A stretch of 64,000 nt of DNA from Hygrophila difformis (lineage: Eukaryota > Streptophyta > Magnoliopsida > Lamiales > Acanthaceae). Numbering within the stretch: position 1 is the stretch's first letter; every line of letters starts with the position of its first letter. The notes under the pieces were generated by a model, which was not told the origin of the DNA, did not search any database, and saw nothing but the letters and a program-made list of their open reading frames with translations. A program made the translations under genes and the position numbers. Where the stretch lies: NCBI GenBank assembly GCA_030278955.1, contig JAOANR010000009.1:35751504-35815503 (forward strand), read 5' to 3'. Positions 1 through 10,241 of the stretch are shown piece after piece.

Positions 1-1342
1 ATATAATTCTTGTGGAAATCAAAGAGCAACTCGCTCCTGAGTCAAATAAGACCTTGACAGGTACGCTTAAAGCAGTAAACGTACCTTCGATCACATCGCC
101 TTGAGCAGCTAAGTCAGCTTGATTTATCACGTTCAGGCATCCTACTGGCCTCCCTTGATTCCCATGCTGATTTGGATTCTGAGGTGGCCTATGTGCCTGC
201 GGGAATCTCTGTCCTTGGTTGTCCTGCTGGTTTGGCCCGGCTGGCCTGTTGCCCTGAGGACGGTTTATCAGATCCAACCTCTTGTCAATGCGGTCCTCCC
301 TCGTCCGGCATTCCTTCTTCATGTGGCCTTCTCGGCCACACCGGTAACAATGCCCCGGTCTTGGGCATTCACGCACCAAGTGCGGAATGTTGCATTCCCG
401 GCATCTGGGTATGAAGGCGCCCTGGTTATCCGGCCTCCAACCTCCTTGGCCTCCTCGGTTGAGCTCTCTGTTATCTGGCTTCCTATGACCATCATTCCTC
501 CCTTGGTCATTTCCCCTTCTGAAGTGATTTCCAGTGTTATTGTTCCGGTTCTTCTTATCGAAATTGTTTAGGCCCTTGCTCGCCTCTCCATGATCCTTGC
601 GCTTCAGCTGTTGTACTCGTGCAATTGCCACTGCACGATCGTAAACAACTTGCAGAGTAGTGTGCTGTCCGCCAACCAAGATCTCTCTGATGCTGAGATT
701 CAGCCCCATCTCGAATTTCTGGGCTTTATCAGCATCGGTTGGTACCAGCCTTGGAGCGAATCGGACGAGCTCTTTAAACTTCGCATAGTATTCTTGAACT
801 GTCTGGGTGCCTTGTCGGAGATTAATGAATTCCTCATACTTAGCAGTCTTTGTACTGAGGGGATAGAACATTTCCCTCATCATCTCCTTAAACTCTTCCC
901 AGAAGTAGGCATGTTCACCATCGGCAAGTCCTCCTTGGTGGTTTTGCCACCATTCGTCAGCTTCTCCACTCAAGTAGTACACAGCCACACCAACCTTCTC
1001 ATTTGCGGGACACCTGACGGCAGTAAGCAGTTTGTCAAAAGTCCTCAGCCAATCCTCCAGCTTTGCGGGATCTTCCTGTCCCTCATAATGGGGCGGCTGG
1101 TAAGGGTTTACCATCGCCAGATAATTTATTCGAGCTGCTGGGGGTGGCACTGCTGCCTGAGCTCGGTTGACTTCAGCGTTTCCTAGAGCAACGAGGACTT
1201 GTTCAACTGTCCTCAACCGCTCATCCAGTGCATTGGGAACAGGGTTAGCTTGAACTCCCGGATTCGGCGGGTTCGCATCAGCTGGAGCATTGACGTTCTC
1301 ATTCACTGGGATCTCAGCTCTAGGTCTCCCTCTGGGCGGCAT
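1..1342 (-). CDS. Ty3/gypsy gag (and start of protease), element A, partial
   Basis: Open without a stop from the ATG at 1342 to the window edge. It starts MPPRGRPRAE, like the MAPRGRGR start of element D. The capsid region contains [28 protein letters not shown] and the [17 protein letters not shown] block typical of plant retrotransposon gag. Two zinc knuckles follow (a CRECNIPHLVREC type and a CYRCGREGHMKKEC type) and bind genomic RNA in this family. Beyond them is the aspartic protease motif DSGAS, about 35 bases from the edge. The reading frame looks undamaged, so A may be recent. The rest of pol must lie to the left of this window. Confidence 0.9.
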   Translation of the reverse strand, partial: MPPRGRPRAEIPVNENVNAPADANPPNPGVQANPVPNALDERLRTVEQVLVALGNAEVNRAQAAVPPPAARINYLAMVNPYQPPHYEGQEDPAKLEDWLRTFDKLLTAVRCPANEKVGVAVYYLSGEADEWWQNHQGGLADGEHAYFWEEFKEMMREMFYPLSTKTAKYEEFINLRQGTQTVQEYYAKFKELVRFAPRLVPTDADKAQKFEMGLNLSIREILVGGQHTTLQVVYDRAVAIARVQQLKRKDHGEASKGLNNFDKKNRNNNTGNHFRRGNDQGRNDGHRKPDNRELNRGGQGGWRPDNQGAFIPRCRECNIPHLVRECPRPGHCYRCGREGHMKKECRTREDRIDKRLDLINRPQGNRPAGPNQQDNQGQRFPQAHRPPQNPNQHGNQGRPVGCLNVINQADLAAQGDVIEGTFTALSVPVKVLFDSGASCSLISTRII

Positions 1343-1667
1343 TCTGATGACCAAGCATGCAGGGGTTAGATTCGCGGTTAGATGAAAGCTAATAGTCGAG
1401 TTAGACTACGGTTAGAACTCAATCTCATAGGTTCTAAGTGCTAAGACCACTGAAATGGGCAAGGAAGGAAAGAGAAATACTAAATACGAAATTCCACTAG
1501 ATAAAATGCTTTAACAGCGAGGGTTACATCATGATATACTTACTAAGTTATCACTACATAAAATGTGATAACGTTACGACAACAAGATGTGAATATACGA
1601 ATACGCAATAATCAGAAAACTAGTAAAAGCAAGTAACGGAGTCCATCACAGAAACCACACACAACCC
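1343..1667 (-). other. Element A leader between extra ORF and gag
   Basis: This is about 325 bp of AT-rich leader between the extra ORF and gag. I see no coding potential or repeat in it. Element D has a spacer of similar length (29972-30266) at the same place. Confidence 0.6.
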
Positions 1668-2123
1668 CTAAAGCAAATAATCCGGGGAGTAGCCGAGCAT
1701 CCTACGGTCGGCCTCTACCTCCTCGTCGGTATCAAGAGGCAGTGGAGGGTTCTCCACAACCTCCTCGGGGTCCTCTTCTTCAACGTTGATGAACTCATCG
1801 GGGTCAAACTCCTCCTCCTCTTCCATCTCTGGCTCGGGGTTAAGCTGGTTTTGCAGCCCAACAATGACCTCCTCTAACACAAATATGCGTCCCTGCAACA
1901 TGTGCACGTGGTGTCGGCAATCCTCGAACTCGGCTGCAAGAGCATCGTGGCGAGCAGCCATCTGGGTACTCCTAATGGTCATAGCCTCCATCCTCTCCTC
2001 TATAGCCACAATCCTATTTCTATCGTTCGCGGCATCCCTAGAGATATGGCGAAGTTCGTGCGTGATATCCGACATGGAGCACAACAAACGCATGATGGAA
2101 TCCTGTAATCTCGGGTCGGCCAT
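1668..2123 (-). CDS. Extra ORF before gag in element A (coiled coil plus acidic tail)
   Basis: A 151-residue ORF on the same strand as gag, starting 268 bases after the LTR and ending 326 bases before the gag ATG. Residues 1 to about 95 have heptad-like spacing of L, I, V and M and are predicted to form a coiled coil. Residues about 96-135 are strongly acidic, with a run of five glutamates and EEEDPEEVVEN. There is no zinc knuckle or enzymatic motif. Element D has a 111-residue ORF at the same place with the same build but little direct identity. I do not recognise the family. Function is unknown; a structural or RNA/capsid accessory role is only a guess. The intact frame and matching architecture argue against chance. 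Confidence 0.6.
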   Translation of the reverse strand: MADPRLQDSIMRLLCSMSDITHELRHISRDAANDRNRIVAIEERMEAMTIRSTQMAARHDALAAEFEDCRHHVHMLQGRIFVLEEVIVGLQNQLNPEPEMEEEEEFDPDEFINVEEEDPEEVVENPPLPLDTDEEVEADRRMLGYSPDYLL

Positions 2124-2246
2124 CTAACATGCAAATTTTACATTAAGGGATATGCCACACATAAAATAGCTTTGTTAATGCACATGCTTTTCCCCTCAAA
2201 AATAGTACTAATTTTTTTAAGACTTGTCGAATTTGCAAGATATACT

Positions 2247-2288
2247 TTTCCATGGGTTTCAAAAATAAAATTCCCTTTTTCCATGGAA
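2247..2288 (-). other. Leader hairpin with paired CCATGG in element A
   Basis: Two inverted copies of TTTCCATGG / CCATGGAAA flank an AT-rich loop of roughly 20 bases, between the primer binding site and the extra ORF. The same arrangement is found at 29372-29411 in element D. CCATGG is itself palindromic, so two RNA copies could also pair with each other. A packaging or dimerisation role is inferred from position only. Confidence 0.55.
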
Positions 2289-2376
2289 ATAATACTCAAA
2301 ATGCTTAAAAATAATATTGAATAATTTGGGCCTCTATAGTGGGCCGAAAAAATAATAGCTTTAAAATTTTCGGGCT

Positions 2377-2387
2377 CTCTGATACCA
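2377..2387 (-). other. Primer binding site, initiator Met-tRNA type (element A)
   Basis: Read on the minus strand, TGGTATCAGAG follows the LTR end after three bases. It matches the complement of the plant initiator methionine tRNA 3' end, the usual primer of chromoviruses. The next base (A) departs from the consensus C seen in element D. Confidence 0.85.
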
Positions 2388-2390
2388 CTT

Positions 2391-4965
2391 TGTAACACCC
2401 CGGATTTAATTTCCCAGGCCAGGGCATTACCGCCACACTTTTCTAAACAAGACCCGAACCAAGTCGAGCTCATCTAGAAAAATGCTAAGGCTAAGTTGTA
2501 TCGAATTTTCTAAACAATTTAAAAACTATTCAATCATGCCCGAATTAAAATCAGAGTATCTCATGCATCACAGTAATAATCAGTGCGGAAGCTAAAAACA
2601 AATAAAAACGTGGGCCAAACAGACGGCCAAAACCAAAGTCCAAAGTCCAAGTCCAAAACGAGAAATTTAAAATAAATTTAATGCGACAAGTCTTTTCTTC
2701 ATAAAATCCCATCCCGGCAAGCCATGACTTACTCTGCGAAAAATAGAAAACAACAATTTTTATCAGTACAAACGGTACTGAGTAAGTTAATGTATAGCAT
2801 AACAAAATTTAAAGATTTAGAAGAGCAAAAGAAGGTTGGGAATTTAATTTAACAAACGAGTAAAAATAATTTACGGGGATTTCTTTCTACGCATTACCAC
2901 ACCAATGTTCATTTTGATCGAGGACATCCAAACATTACCCGCTTGGGCGCTTATGTCCACAAGCTGCCGGCATCAACGATCCTGGGCCTTAGCCGTTTGG
3001 GATCAATTACCCGCTTGGGCGCTTATGTCCACAAGCCGACGGTATCCACAATGTGAGAGCAGCGGACCCTATACAGACACACTCCGGAGCCCTAGGTAAC
3101 CCCTACGGATACACCTAGGAGTATAGACTCATACAATCACGCAACATAATATTTCCTTGGCGCCGTTTTGGCCACCAAAAAGAGGGGGCGGCCCAACGAG
3201 CCCACGCCAAGTGCACTTACCCTCCAAAAATTGGGCATCTAACTCGATCAAAACTCACAAAGTTTCAAAATCCACATTTTAATCATTACAACTCATGTTT
3301 ACATTTCCAGAATTCATAAGATTCATAAAAGAGTAGCAATCGACTCAATAACCATCAAAACGTACGAAACCAAATTTTTCTGGTAAGAACACACCGTAGC
3401 AGTTTCCAAATTTGTACAAGGAAATATAGTAAAACTTTGTAGAAAATTCTGAAAATTTTACAGGTGCTAGGAGACATCAAAATAAACATTTTTCTCAGAA
3501 ATAGGCCTTAGCAAATTCGGGCTCTAAGTTGCTCAAAAAAAATCATTTCAGAAACTCATTTCCAAAAGGGTGCAGAGATCACTGTTCATCCGACCACAGT
3601 TTACTTAAAAATCCATAACAATTCGAAGGTTGATCCAAAAATTCTGAAATTTCACAGGGATAAACTAGACACATAGATAAAAAATTTTCATGAAGAAACT
3701 AACCATAAAAAATGATCATAGCTAGGCATAATACGGACTACAAAACTGAACATGCTAGGGAATGAAATCTGTCATCATGCACTTCAGAAAATACCAGATC
3801 TATTTTCGACGACCAAATCAAGTCCAAAAATTATGAAAATTTACAGAGATCATCTTTAAAGTGTTAGGAACATTTTTCATTTAGACAAGTTCTTCCAAAA
3901 ACGAGAGGATCTAGGCGCGAAAAGCACAACAATAAAATCTACTCGGAAGAAACCCTAAAAGACAGTTTTGGCATAAGATAAAAATCGAACTACAACTCAA
4001 AGAATACTCAACCAAAAGCTCTAAAATTCGAGATGCACAACACTAACTTACTTGTCAAGAGTGCAGTGTCGAAATCCTCCTTGGTTGAACTCCCAAATTC
4101 GTCCGGAACAGCCTCTCACTTCCAAGATCTACCGAATGAATCCTATTTTGAGGTGTTTGGAGAAATACTAGATGTTAGGGCTTAGAATCCGAAGAAAGGA
4201 GCAAAGGATTGGATTAGTAACCTTACCTAGACGTAGGAGAAGAGATTGGGATGCTTGAACTCGCCTAAACTCTCTGGAACAAGTGAGAACCACTCTCAAA
4301 ACTCTCACCAACTCTCACTTGAATCTGAATTTCGGAATGGTGGTGTAGGGTGAATTTTGGGGCTGTTATGGGGGGATTAATGGGGTAATGGTTATTCCCT
4401 AGGTTGCCTTAATGATTATGGGAAAGGTGGGAGTGTAATTAGCCAGTCAAGGACCGAATTAAGGCCACCAAACCTTACTCATTTCCCCAATCCAACCAAT
4501 GCACCACTTAATCCATCTTTGTTCATGAACCTATCAATATACAACTATGTAGGGGTTCTTAATCCATCCAAATCTGTCCCAAATGGTCCCAATACATCCC
4601 TAATGATCTGAGACATGAATGTGCATCAATTCCATGAATCAAACTCGAGTAAATGGCTCCAAACTACAAGAAACGCGTAGCAGCGTTTCAAAACGCTGCT
4701 ACTGAGGTGGTGGCGCGCCACCGCGCGGCCACCGCGCCACCACCAGGCTGCGGCCAAATTTCTTTTTTTTTTTTTTAATATGATTTTTAATCTTTAAAAA
4801 TCATACATGGATTATCCATGATTGTTGGATAATCCTATAACTCTCTTCGAGTTGCTATCGTCCGAAAATATTTAATTCCGCTCTCTCGGAATTATTTCGA
4901 TTGCGATAGTTAAATCCAATTAATTTTCGGATTTAATAACCGATGTTGATTTCTCGGGTATTACA
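2391..4965 (-). repeat. 5' LTR of element A (2575 bp)
   Basis: On the minus strand it begins TGTAATACCCGAGAA at 4965 and ends GGGGTGTTACA at 2391, the same termini as the LTRs of C, D and both solo LTRs here. It carries two GC-rich hairpins in U3 (4677-4744) and a donor-like GTAAGT (4051-4046). An acceptor-like TTTTCGCAG lies near 2737. A roughly 72-bp unit containing ACCCGCTTGGGCGCTTATG is present twice at 2937-3041. No protein-coding content was seen. Confidence 0.88.
4677..4744. repeat. Two adjacent perfect hairpins in U3 of LTR A
   Basis: The first (4677-4702) has a perfect 12-bp stem, GTAGCAGCGTTT with AAACGCTGCTAC, and a 2-base loop. The second (4706-4744) pairs GGTGGTGGCGCG with CGCGCCACCACC, also 12 bp. 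They form the GC-rich part of the LTR, upstream of the likely start of transcription on the minus strand. Confidence 0.8.
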
Positions 4966-5177
4966 CCTTGATTGAGTCGAACAGTTCATTTGACTCTTGA
5001 GCTGTGCGTACAAAATATCTGTGTGAACTTCTTTGCATCTGATTGAACTAATTGAGCAGGTGACGAACTGAAGTGGTGTTGAGGACCAAGACTGAGTGAA
5101 AATTTAAGAGTTCACTCTACATATTTCAGCACTTATTTTCTGATCTACATTATATCTATATTATTTTCCTGAGAATC

Positions 5178-6551
5178 ATGGCAGGAAACACAGATCCAAA
5201 TTTGACTGACATCATGGAGATGCTCCGAACAATGAGCGAGAGTACTGTTACAAGGGCTGATTTCGAAACCCTTAAGCAAACTCTTGATGCTAATGTATCA
5301 AATATCTCTGCTGTCAATGAGCGCATTGATAATCTAAGCAATGAATTTGCAGGGCGCATGAAATTACAAGACGAGGCTTTGGCACAACGATTGATGCAAC
5401 GAGTTGAACGCAGGCTGGAAGATGCGTTTTATCATCCTTCCACCTCCAGACAAAATGGAGCATCTGGAAGCAATAGCCACGTCCAGGGAACCGACATGGC
5501 TGATGCAGAAGAGGCTCTAGCTGAAAGAGAAGATGAACAAGTCGCGATCGGGACATTTGATCGACGACAAGGGCCTCGTGCTCCAAGGCCACCTCCGATG
5601 GCACCAAACCACCCTCCTCCAGTCGATGAGGGACTGCGCATCAATGATCCATTGGCCATGCCTCCACCACCTATGCCAAACAGACCCCGAAATGCACCGG
5701 TAATGAACCGAGATGATCTAGATGACGTGGACGACAATCTGCAATGCATTAAGTTCATCATTCCTACTTTCAGAGGGACCGATGATCCTAATGAATTTCA
5801 TGATTGGAATAACACCATGGAGATGATCTACAACTGCCATAATTACTCTGACTTAAAAAAGATCCAATTGGCAGTTCAGGAATTCAAGGAATATGCCCAA
5901 CTCTGGTGGCAAAAGTTCACAATTGATCATCACAATGCCGGACAGCCCCAAGTCACTGACTGAGAATATTTTCTGCAACTCATGGAGAGAAGATTCGTGC
6001 CTCCTACCTACAAACAAGATATGTACATGAAGGTGATCAGTTTGAAGCAGGAGTCCAGAACTGTTGAAGAATACTACCGTGAAATGGAAATGCTCATGAT
6101 GCGAGCACAATTCAATGAAGACCCGTTGATCACTCTAACCAGATTTACAAAAGGTTTGAGACCCGAAATTTTCGAAGAAATGGACATGAGAGGATATGTG
6201 AACATCACTGATCTGGTAAGAAAAGATGCAAAATTTGAGGCCCAACTCAAAAGAAGAACACATCGGACTTCCACCAGTTACAATCCAAATAAACCTTGGT
6301 TGATTCGACCCCCTGAGCGGACAGAGAGACCTAAAAATCCCCAGCCTACACCGTCGCCGGTTCGTGATGAGGGAGGTTACAGGTCTAAAAGGTTTGAATT
6401 GGGAAAGAACTTCAGGGAGTACAACCGGGAAGATAGAAACAGGAACCAGGGCCGAGAATAACATCCACCCGCCAAGGACAAAAGAGAAATCACTTGTTGG
6501 AAATGCGGCAAGAAAGGCCATTATGCCAATGAATGCAATAATCCAAGACGA
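5178..6551 (+). pseudogene. gag of element B
   Basis: Begins MAGNTDPNLTD. Residues 1-85 are helical and probably coiled coil. A proline-rich linker follows, then the capsid-like domain with IIPTFRGTDDPNEFHDW, the WWQKF block, RRFVPPTYKQDMY and the YYREMEMLM helix. A zinc knuckle CWKCGKKGHYANEC lies near 6499-6540. Two in-frame stops break it, at 5961 (between QVTD and EYF) and at 6459 (before HPPAKDKRE). Reading resumes in the same frame after each, so these are simple nonsense mutations. Confidence 0.85.
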
Positions 6552-7400
6552 GTGGCGATACTCAATACTGGCGAGGAGGAGAGACCAGTGATCGAGGTTG
6601 AACCAGGAGTGTTCAAAGTTGTTGATTCAGAAGAAGAGGATGACTGTGATGAAGATCCGAGGCAATACCAAATTGATGAACCAGTCAATCCCGAAGTCGA
6701 TGAGAACAATAAAGAAGACGTAAATTTGCTTGTAGCAATGAGAGCCTTAAATGCTGACAGAGAGCCAGAAATATCACCCAACGAACAAAGGGAGAATCTC
6801 TTCCATTGTCGTAGCACCATTCAGGGCAATAATGCCACTGTCATTGTTGATAACGGAAGCTGCACTAATATTGTTAGTTTGTATACTGTACGCAGATTGC
6901 AGCTACCGACAGAGGAGCATTCCAGTCCCTACTTACTGCACTGGATGAACAACAGTGGCAAGACCAAGGTCTCCCAACAGGCATGGGTCCCTATCACGAA
7001 GGGCACCTACTCGGAAAGAGTATTATGTTATGTCGTTCCCATGAACGCATGTCATGTTTTGCTTGGAAGACCGTGGCTTTATGATAAGGATGTCACTTAC
7101 AGGGGAAAATCCAATTTTTTATATTTTAAGCATGGACAAAAGGAATATTTGTTTAAACCTTTATCTGTGAAAGCTGTCAGGCTAGACCAGGAAAAACTGA
7201 AGAATAAAATAGCTCAAGCAGAAGCTGACCATAAGGCAAAAGAAAGAGGAAAAGCCAAAGTTTGTGAGAGTTCATCAAACTTGGATCAATGTCTGATATT
7301 GACCAAGAATGCATTTCAGCAAGCATCACGAGAACCTGACTTCTCAGGTCACTGTTTTCTTGCATTAGTTAAACCGGATGAATCTCTCAGTATTCCAGGA
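6552..7400 (+). pseudogene. Protease region of element B
   Basis: Same frame as gag. It contains the aspartic protease motif DNGSCTNIVS near residue 96 of this segment and the downstream HVLLGRPWLYD block, both typical of plant chromoviral proteases. A frameshift near 7380-7400 separates it from the reverse transcriptase, which continues in another frame. Confidence 0.8.
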
Positions 7401-8919
7401 TGCTTGATAGGAACCAAGACATTTTCCCGGAAGAAGTGCAGTCTGGCTTACCACCACTCCGAGGCGTGGAATATCGTATTGACTTTGTGCCCGGAGCGTC
7501 AATCCCCAACAGACCTGCGTACCGCATGAATCCCGAGGAGACAAAGGAAATTCAGCGGCAAGTGCAAGCATTGCTCGAAAAGGGTTGGGTTCGAGAAACT
7601 TTATCTCCGTGTGCCGTTCCAGTTATGCTCGTTCCAAAGAATAATGGCGAATGGCGTATGTGTGTCGACTGCCGAGCAGTCAACGCTATTATGGTCAAAT
7701 ATCTTCATCCAATTACCCGACTGGACGTCATGCTAGATGAGCTTGGTGGTGCTAGTCTTTTTACCAAGATTGATTTAAAGAGCGGATATCATCAAATTAG
7801 AATGCAGCCAGGGGATGAATGGAAGACCGCCTTCAAGACGAAGTTTGGTCTATATGAATGGCTCGTTATGCCATTCGGTCTTATGAATGCCCCCTCTACA
7901 TTTATGCGTTTGATGAATGAGACACATCGACAATTCATAGGAAAATTTGTTGTAGTTTATTTTGATGACATTCTTATTTTTAGCTGAACTATAATCGATC
8001 ATGTAAATCATGTGCAACGGGTACTGGATCGATTGAGAGAAGTCCGCATGTACGCCAACTTCGAGAAGTGTAGCTTCTATGTGCCAGAAGTGATGTTTCT
8101 TGGATTTGTCGTAGGAAAAGATGGACTGAAAGTGGACGAATAAAAGATCAAGGCTATATCTGACTGGAAGCCACCAACCACTGTGCATGAAGTTCGCAGT
8201 TTTCTAGGTTTGAGTGGGTTCTTTCGAAGATTCGTTCCACAATTTAGTGTCATTGTGCACTGCTTAGAAAGGAGATTCCGTTCAAGTGGGGGCCAGCACA
8301 GCAGAAGGCATTTGATGACCTTAAGGATAAGCTTACGCATGCACCTGTCCTAGCATTACCAAATTTCGATTTGCCATTTGAAATTGAAAGCGATGCGTCA
8401 GGTATGGGCATGGGAGCGGTGTTGCTTCAAGAAGGGAGGCCGATAGCATACTACAGTGAGAAGTTCAGTGGAGCACAACTGAATTATTCCACGTACGACA
8501 AGGATTTATATGCTGTTGCTCAATCTTTGAGGACATGGCAACACTACCTGAAAGGAAGAGAATTCATGATCAACACTGATCATGAGACACTTAAGCACAT
8601 AAGGGTTCAGGGACAATTGAGCAAAAGACATGCTCGGTGGAGCACATTTATAGAGTCCTTCCCTTACGTGATTAAGTATAAGAAGGGAAAGGACAATGTG
8701 GTTGCAGATGCACTCTCCAGAAGAACAGCATTGGCCACATTTGCAACTACTCATCTGTTTGGATTTGAGCATATCAAGAGTCAGTACGCCACTGGCGAAG
8801 ATTTTATAGTGTTGTACGAGAGGACAAAGCAGAATGGTTTCAATGAGTATTCCCAACTGAACGGGTTCCTGTATTATGGAAACAGATTATGCATCCCAAA
8901 GGGATCTGGGAGTTGCTAA
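7400..8919 (+). pseudogene. Reverse transcriptase and RNase H of element B
   Basis: RT begins around DIFPEEVQSGLPPLRGVEY and has MCVDCRAVNAIMVKY, FTKIDLKSGYHQIRM, the catalytic YFDD near 7965, and then a stop at 7985 in ILIFS. It resumes in frame with LREVRMYANFEKCSFY, meets another stop near 8141 (DE before KIKAISDW), and shifts frame near 8265. RNase H follows from 8371 with [23 protein letters not shown] and the ADALSRR end of the domain. These enzymes copy element RNA into DNA in the cytoplasmic particle; this copy cannot make them. Confidence 0.85.
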
Positions 8920-10241
8920 TTCAAGAGGCTCACGGCGGTGGACTCATGGGACATTTTGGAAAAGATGCAACCCTGGGAATCCTTGTTGAAAAGTTCTACT
9001 GGCCAAAAATGCAAGCCCAAGTTGTTCGCTTCATTGCTAGGTGCTTGGTCTGTCTGAAGGCCAAGTCGACTGTTAAACCCCACGGTTTATATCAAGCATT
9101 ACCTGTGCCAGAAGGACCCTGGCTGGACATATCAATGGACTTCGTGCTTGGACTACCACGGACCGCCAGAGGCAAAGATTCAATCTTTGTGGTAGTTGAT
9201 GGATTCTCTAAGATGGCACTTTTTATACCATGTGCGAAGACCAATGATGCCAGGCATATCTCGAATTTATTCTTCAGAGAAGTGGTACGTCTTCATGGAG
9301 TACCAAAATCAATTGTGTCAGATCGAGATGCCAAGTTCGTAAGCTATTTCTGGAAGGATTTTTGGCATGAGATAGGCACACAACTTTTGTTCTCAACGTC
9401 TTACCATCCTCAGACGGACGGACAGACAGAAGCGGTAAATCGCGTGCTGGGTAACCTTCTACGCATAATTACTTCTTCGAGCTCTAAAAGTTGGGATGAA
9501 TGTTTGCCTTACATTGAATTTGCTTATAATCGTCACATTCATCTTGCCACACACATGTCACCCTTTGAGGTCGTTTATGGATTTAACCCGATGACCCCTC
9601 TCGATTTTCTGCCACTACCCAGTAGTGAGCGTCTTAACTTTAATGGCAGGGACAGGGCTAAGGCAATCAAGGATCTACACGAAAATGTTCAGAACAGCTT
9701 GCTGAAGGCATCGGAGACATATGCCAAATTTGCCAACAGGGGCAGAAAAAGGCTGTTGCTGAAACCAGGAGACTGGGTCTGGGTGCACATGCGGAAAGAA
9801 CGTTTCCCTGCACACACACATGGAAAACTCGCATTTCGCAGAACTGGACCTTATAAAGTCCTAGAGAAAATCAATGACAATGCCTATTGGATTGAGCTTT
9901 CTGATGATTTTAATATTAATCCGACTTTCAATGTTGCTTATTTATCTCTTTTCGAAAGAGATGATGAGTTGGATTCTGGTCGGTTGATGTCTCAACCTTC
10001 CCAAGGGGGTGGGGATGGCGTAGTCGCCACAACCAATGGGTTAATTATTCCAATAATCCCCGAAGGGCCAGTTTCCAAACAAAAGGCCAAGAAATTTTCT
10101 GATGCACTATATAAATTTTTCTTGCAGGAAACAGATAACTTGGAACCCCAGGAGGCCCAAAAACTGAAAATAATGATCCGGATAGATCAAGCCCGGACAA
10201 GCCCAGAATCCATTGACATGGATTCCCCATTTCGGAATTAA
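8889..10241 (+). pseudogene. Integrase of element B, with C-terminus inside the 3' LTR
   Basis: Separated from RNase H by a frameshift near 8890-8910. It has the zinc-binding HGGGLMGHFGKDATLG and C-x2-C (CLVCLKAK) parts, then the catalytic core with ISMDFVLGLPR, VSDRDAKF and HPQTDGQTEAVNR. GDWVWVHMRKERFP and the DNAYWIEL end follow. After SQPSQGGGDG, which is encoded by the polypurine tract, the frame runs on about 75 codons into the 3' LTR with EGPVSKQKAKKFSDAL. That tail resembles the basic motif at the end of CRM/Galadriel polyproteins rather than a chromodomain. This segment itself is open for 450 codons. Confidence 0.85.
10003..10015 (+). other. Polypurine tract of element B
   Basis: The run AAGGGGGTGGGGA sits inside the integrase reading frame, immediately before TGGCG, the inferred first bases of the 3' LTR. 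It is the likely primer for plus-strand DNA. Confidence 0.7.

Larger units (their letters stand above)
1..4965 (-). mobile_element. Element A: Ty3/gypsy (Tekay/Del-like) retrotransposon, 5' part, cut by window edge
   Basis: Reading on the minus strand from 4965 down, the order is 5' LTR (4965-2391), primer binding site (2387-2377), leader hairpin, extra ORF (2123-1668), and gag-pol from 1342 running off the window. The gag resembles that of element D (30267-34985), which has a chromodomain-like C-terminus, so a Tekay/Del-type chromovirus is inferred. The 5 bases beyond the LTR (4966-4970, CCTTG) should be one copy of the target duplication. A lies between the lost 5' end and the gag of element B, so A is younger than B. 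Confidence 0.85.

Noticed and set aside
6135..6521. Antisense frames over the gag and pol of the gypsy elements (many places)
   Set aside because: They lie opposite conserved retrotransposon codons and have no features of their own.
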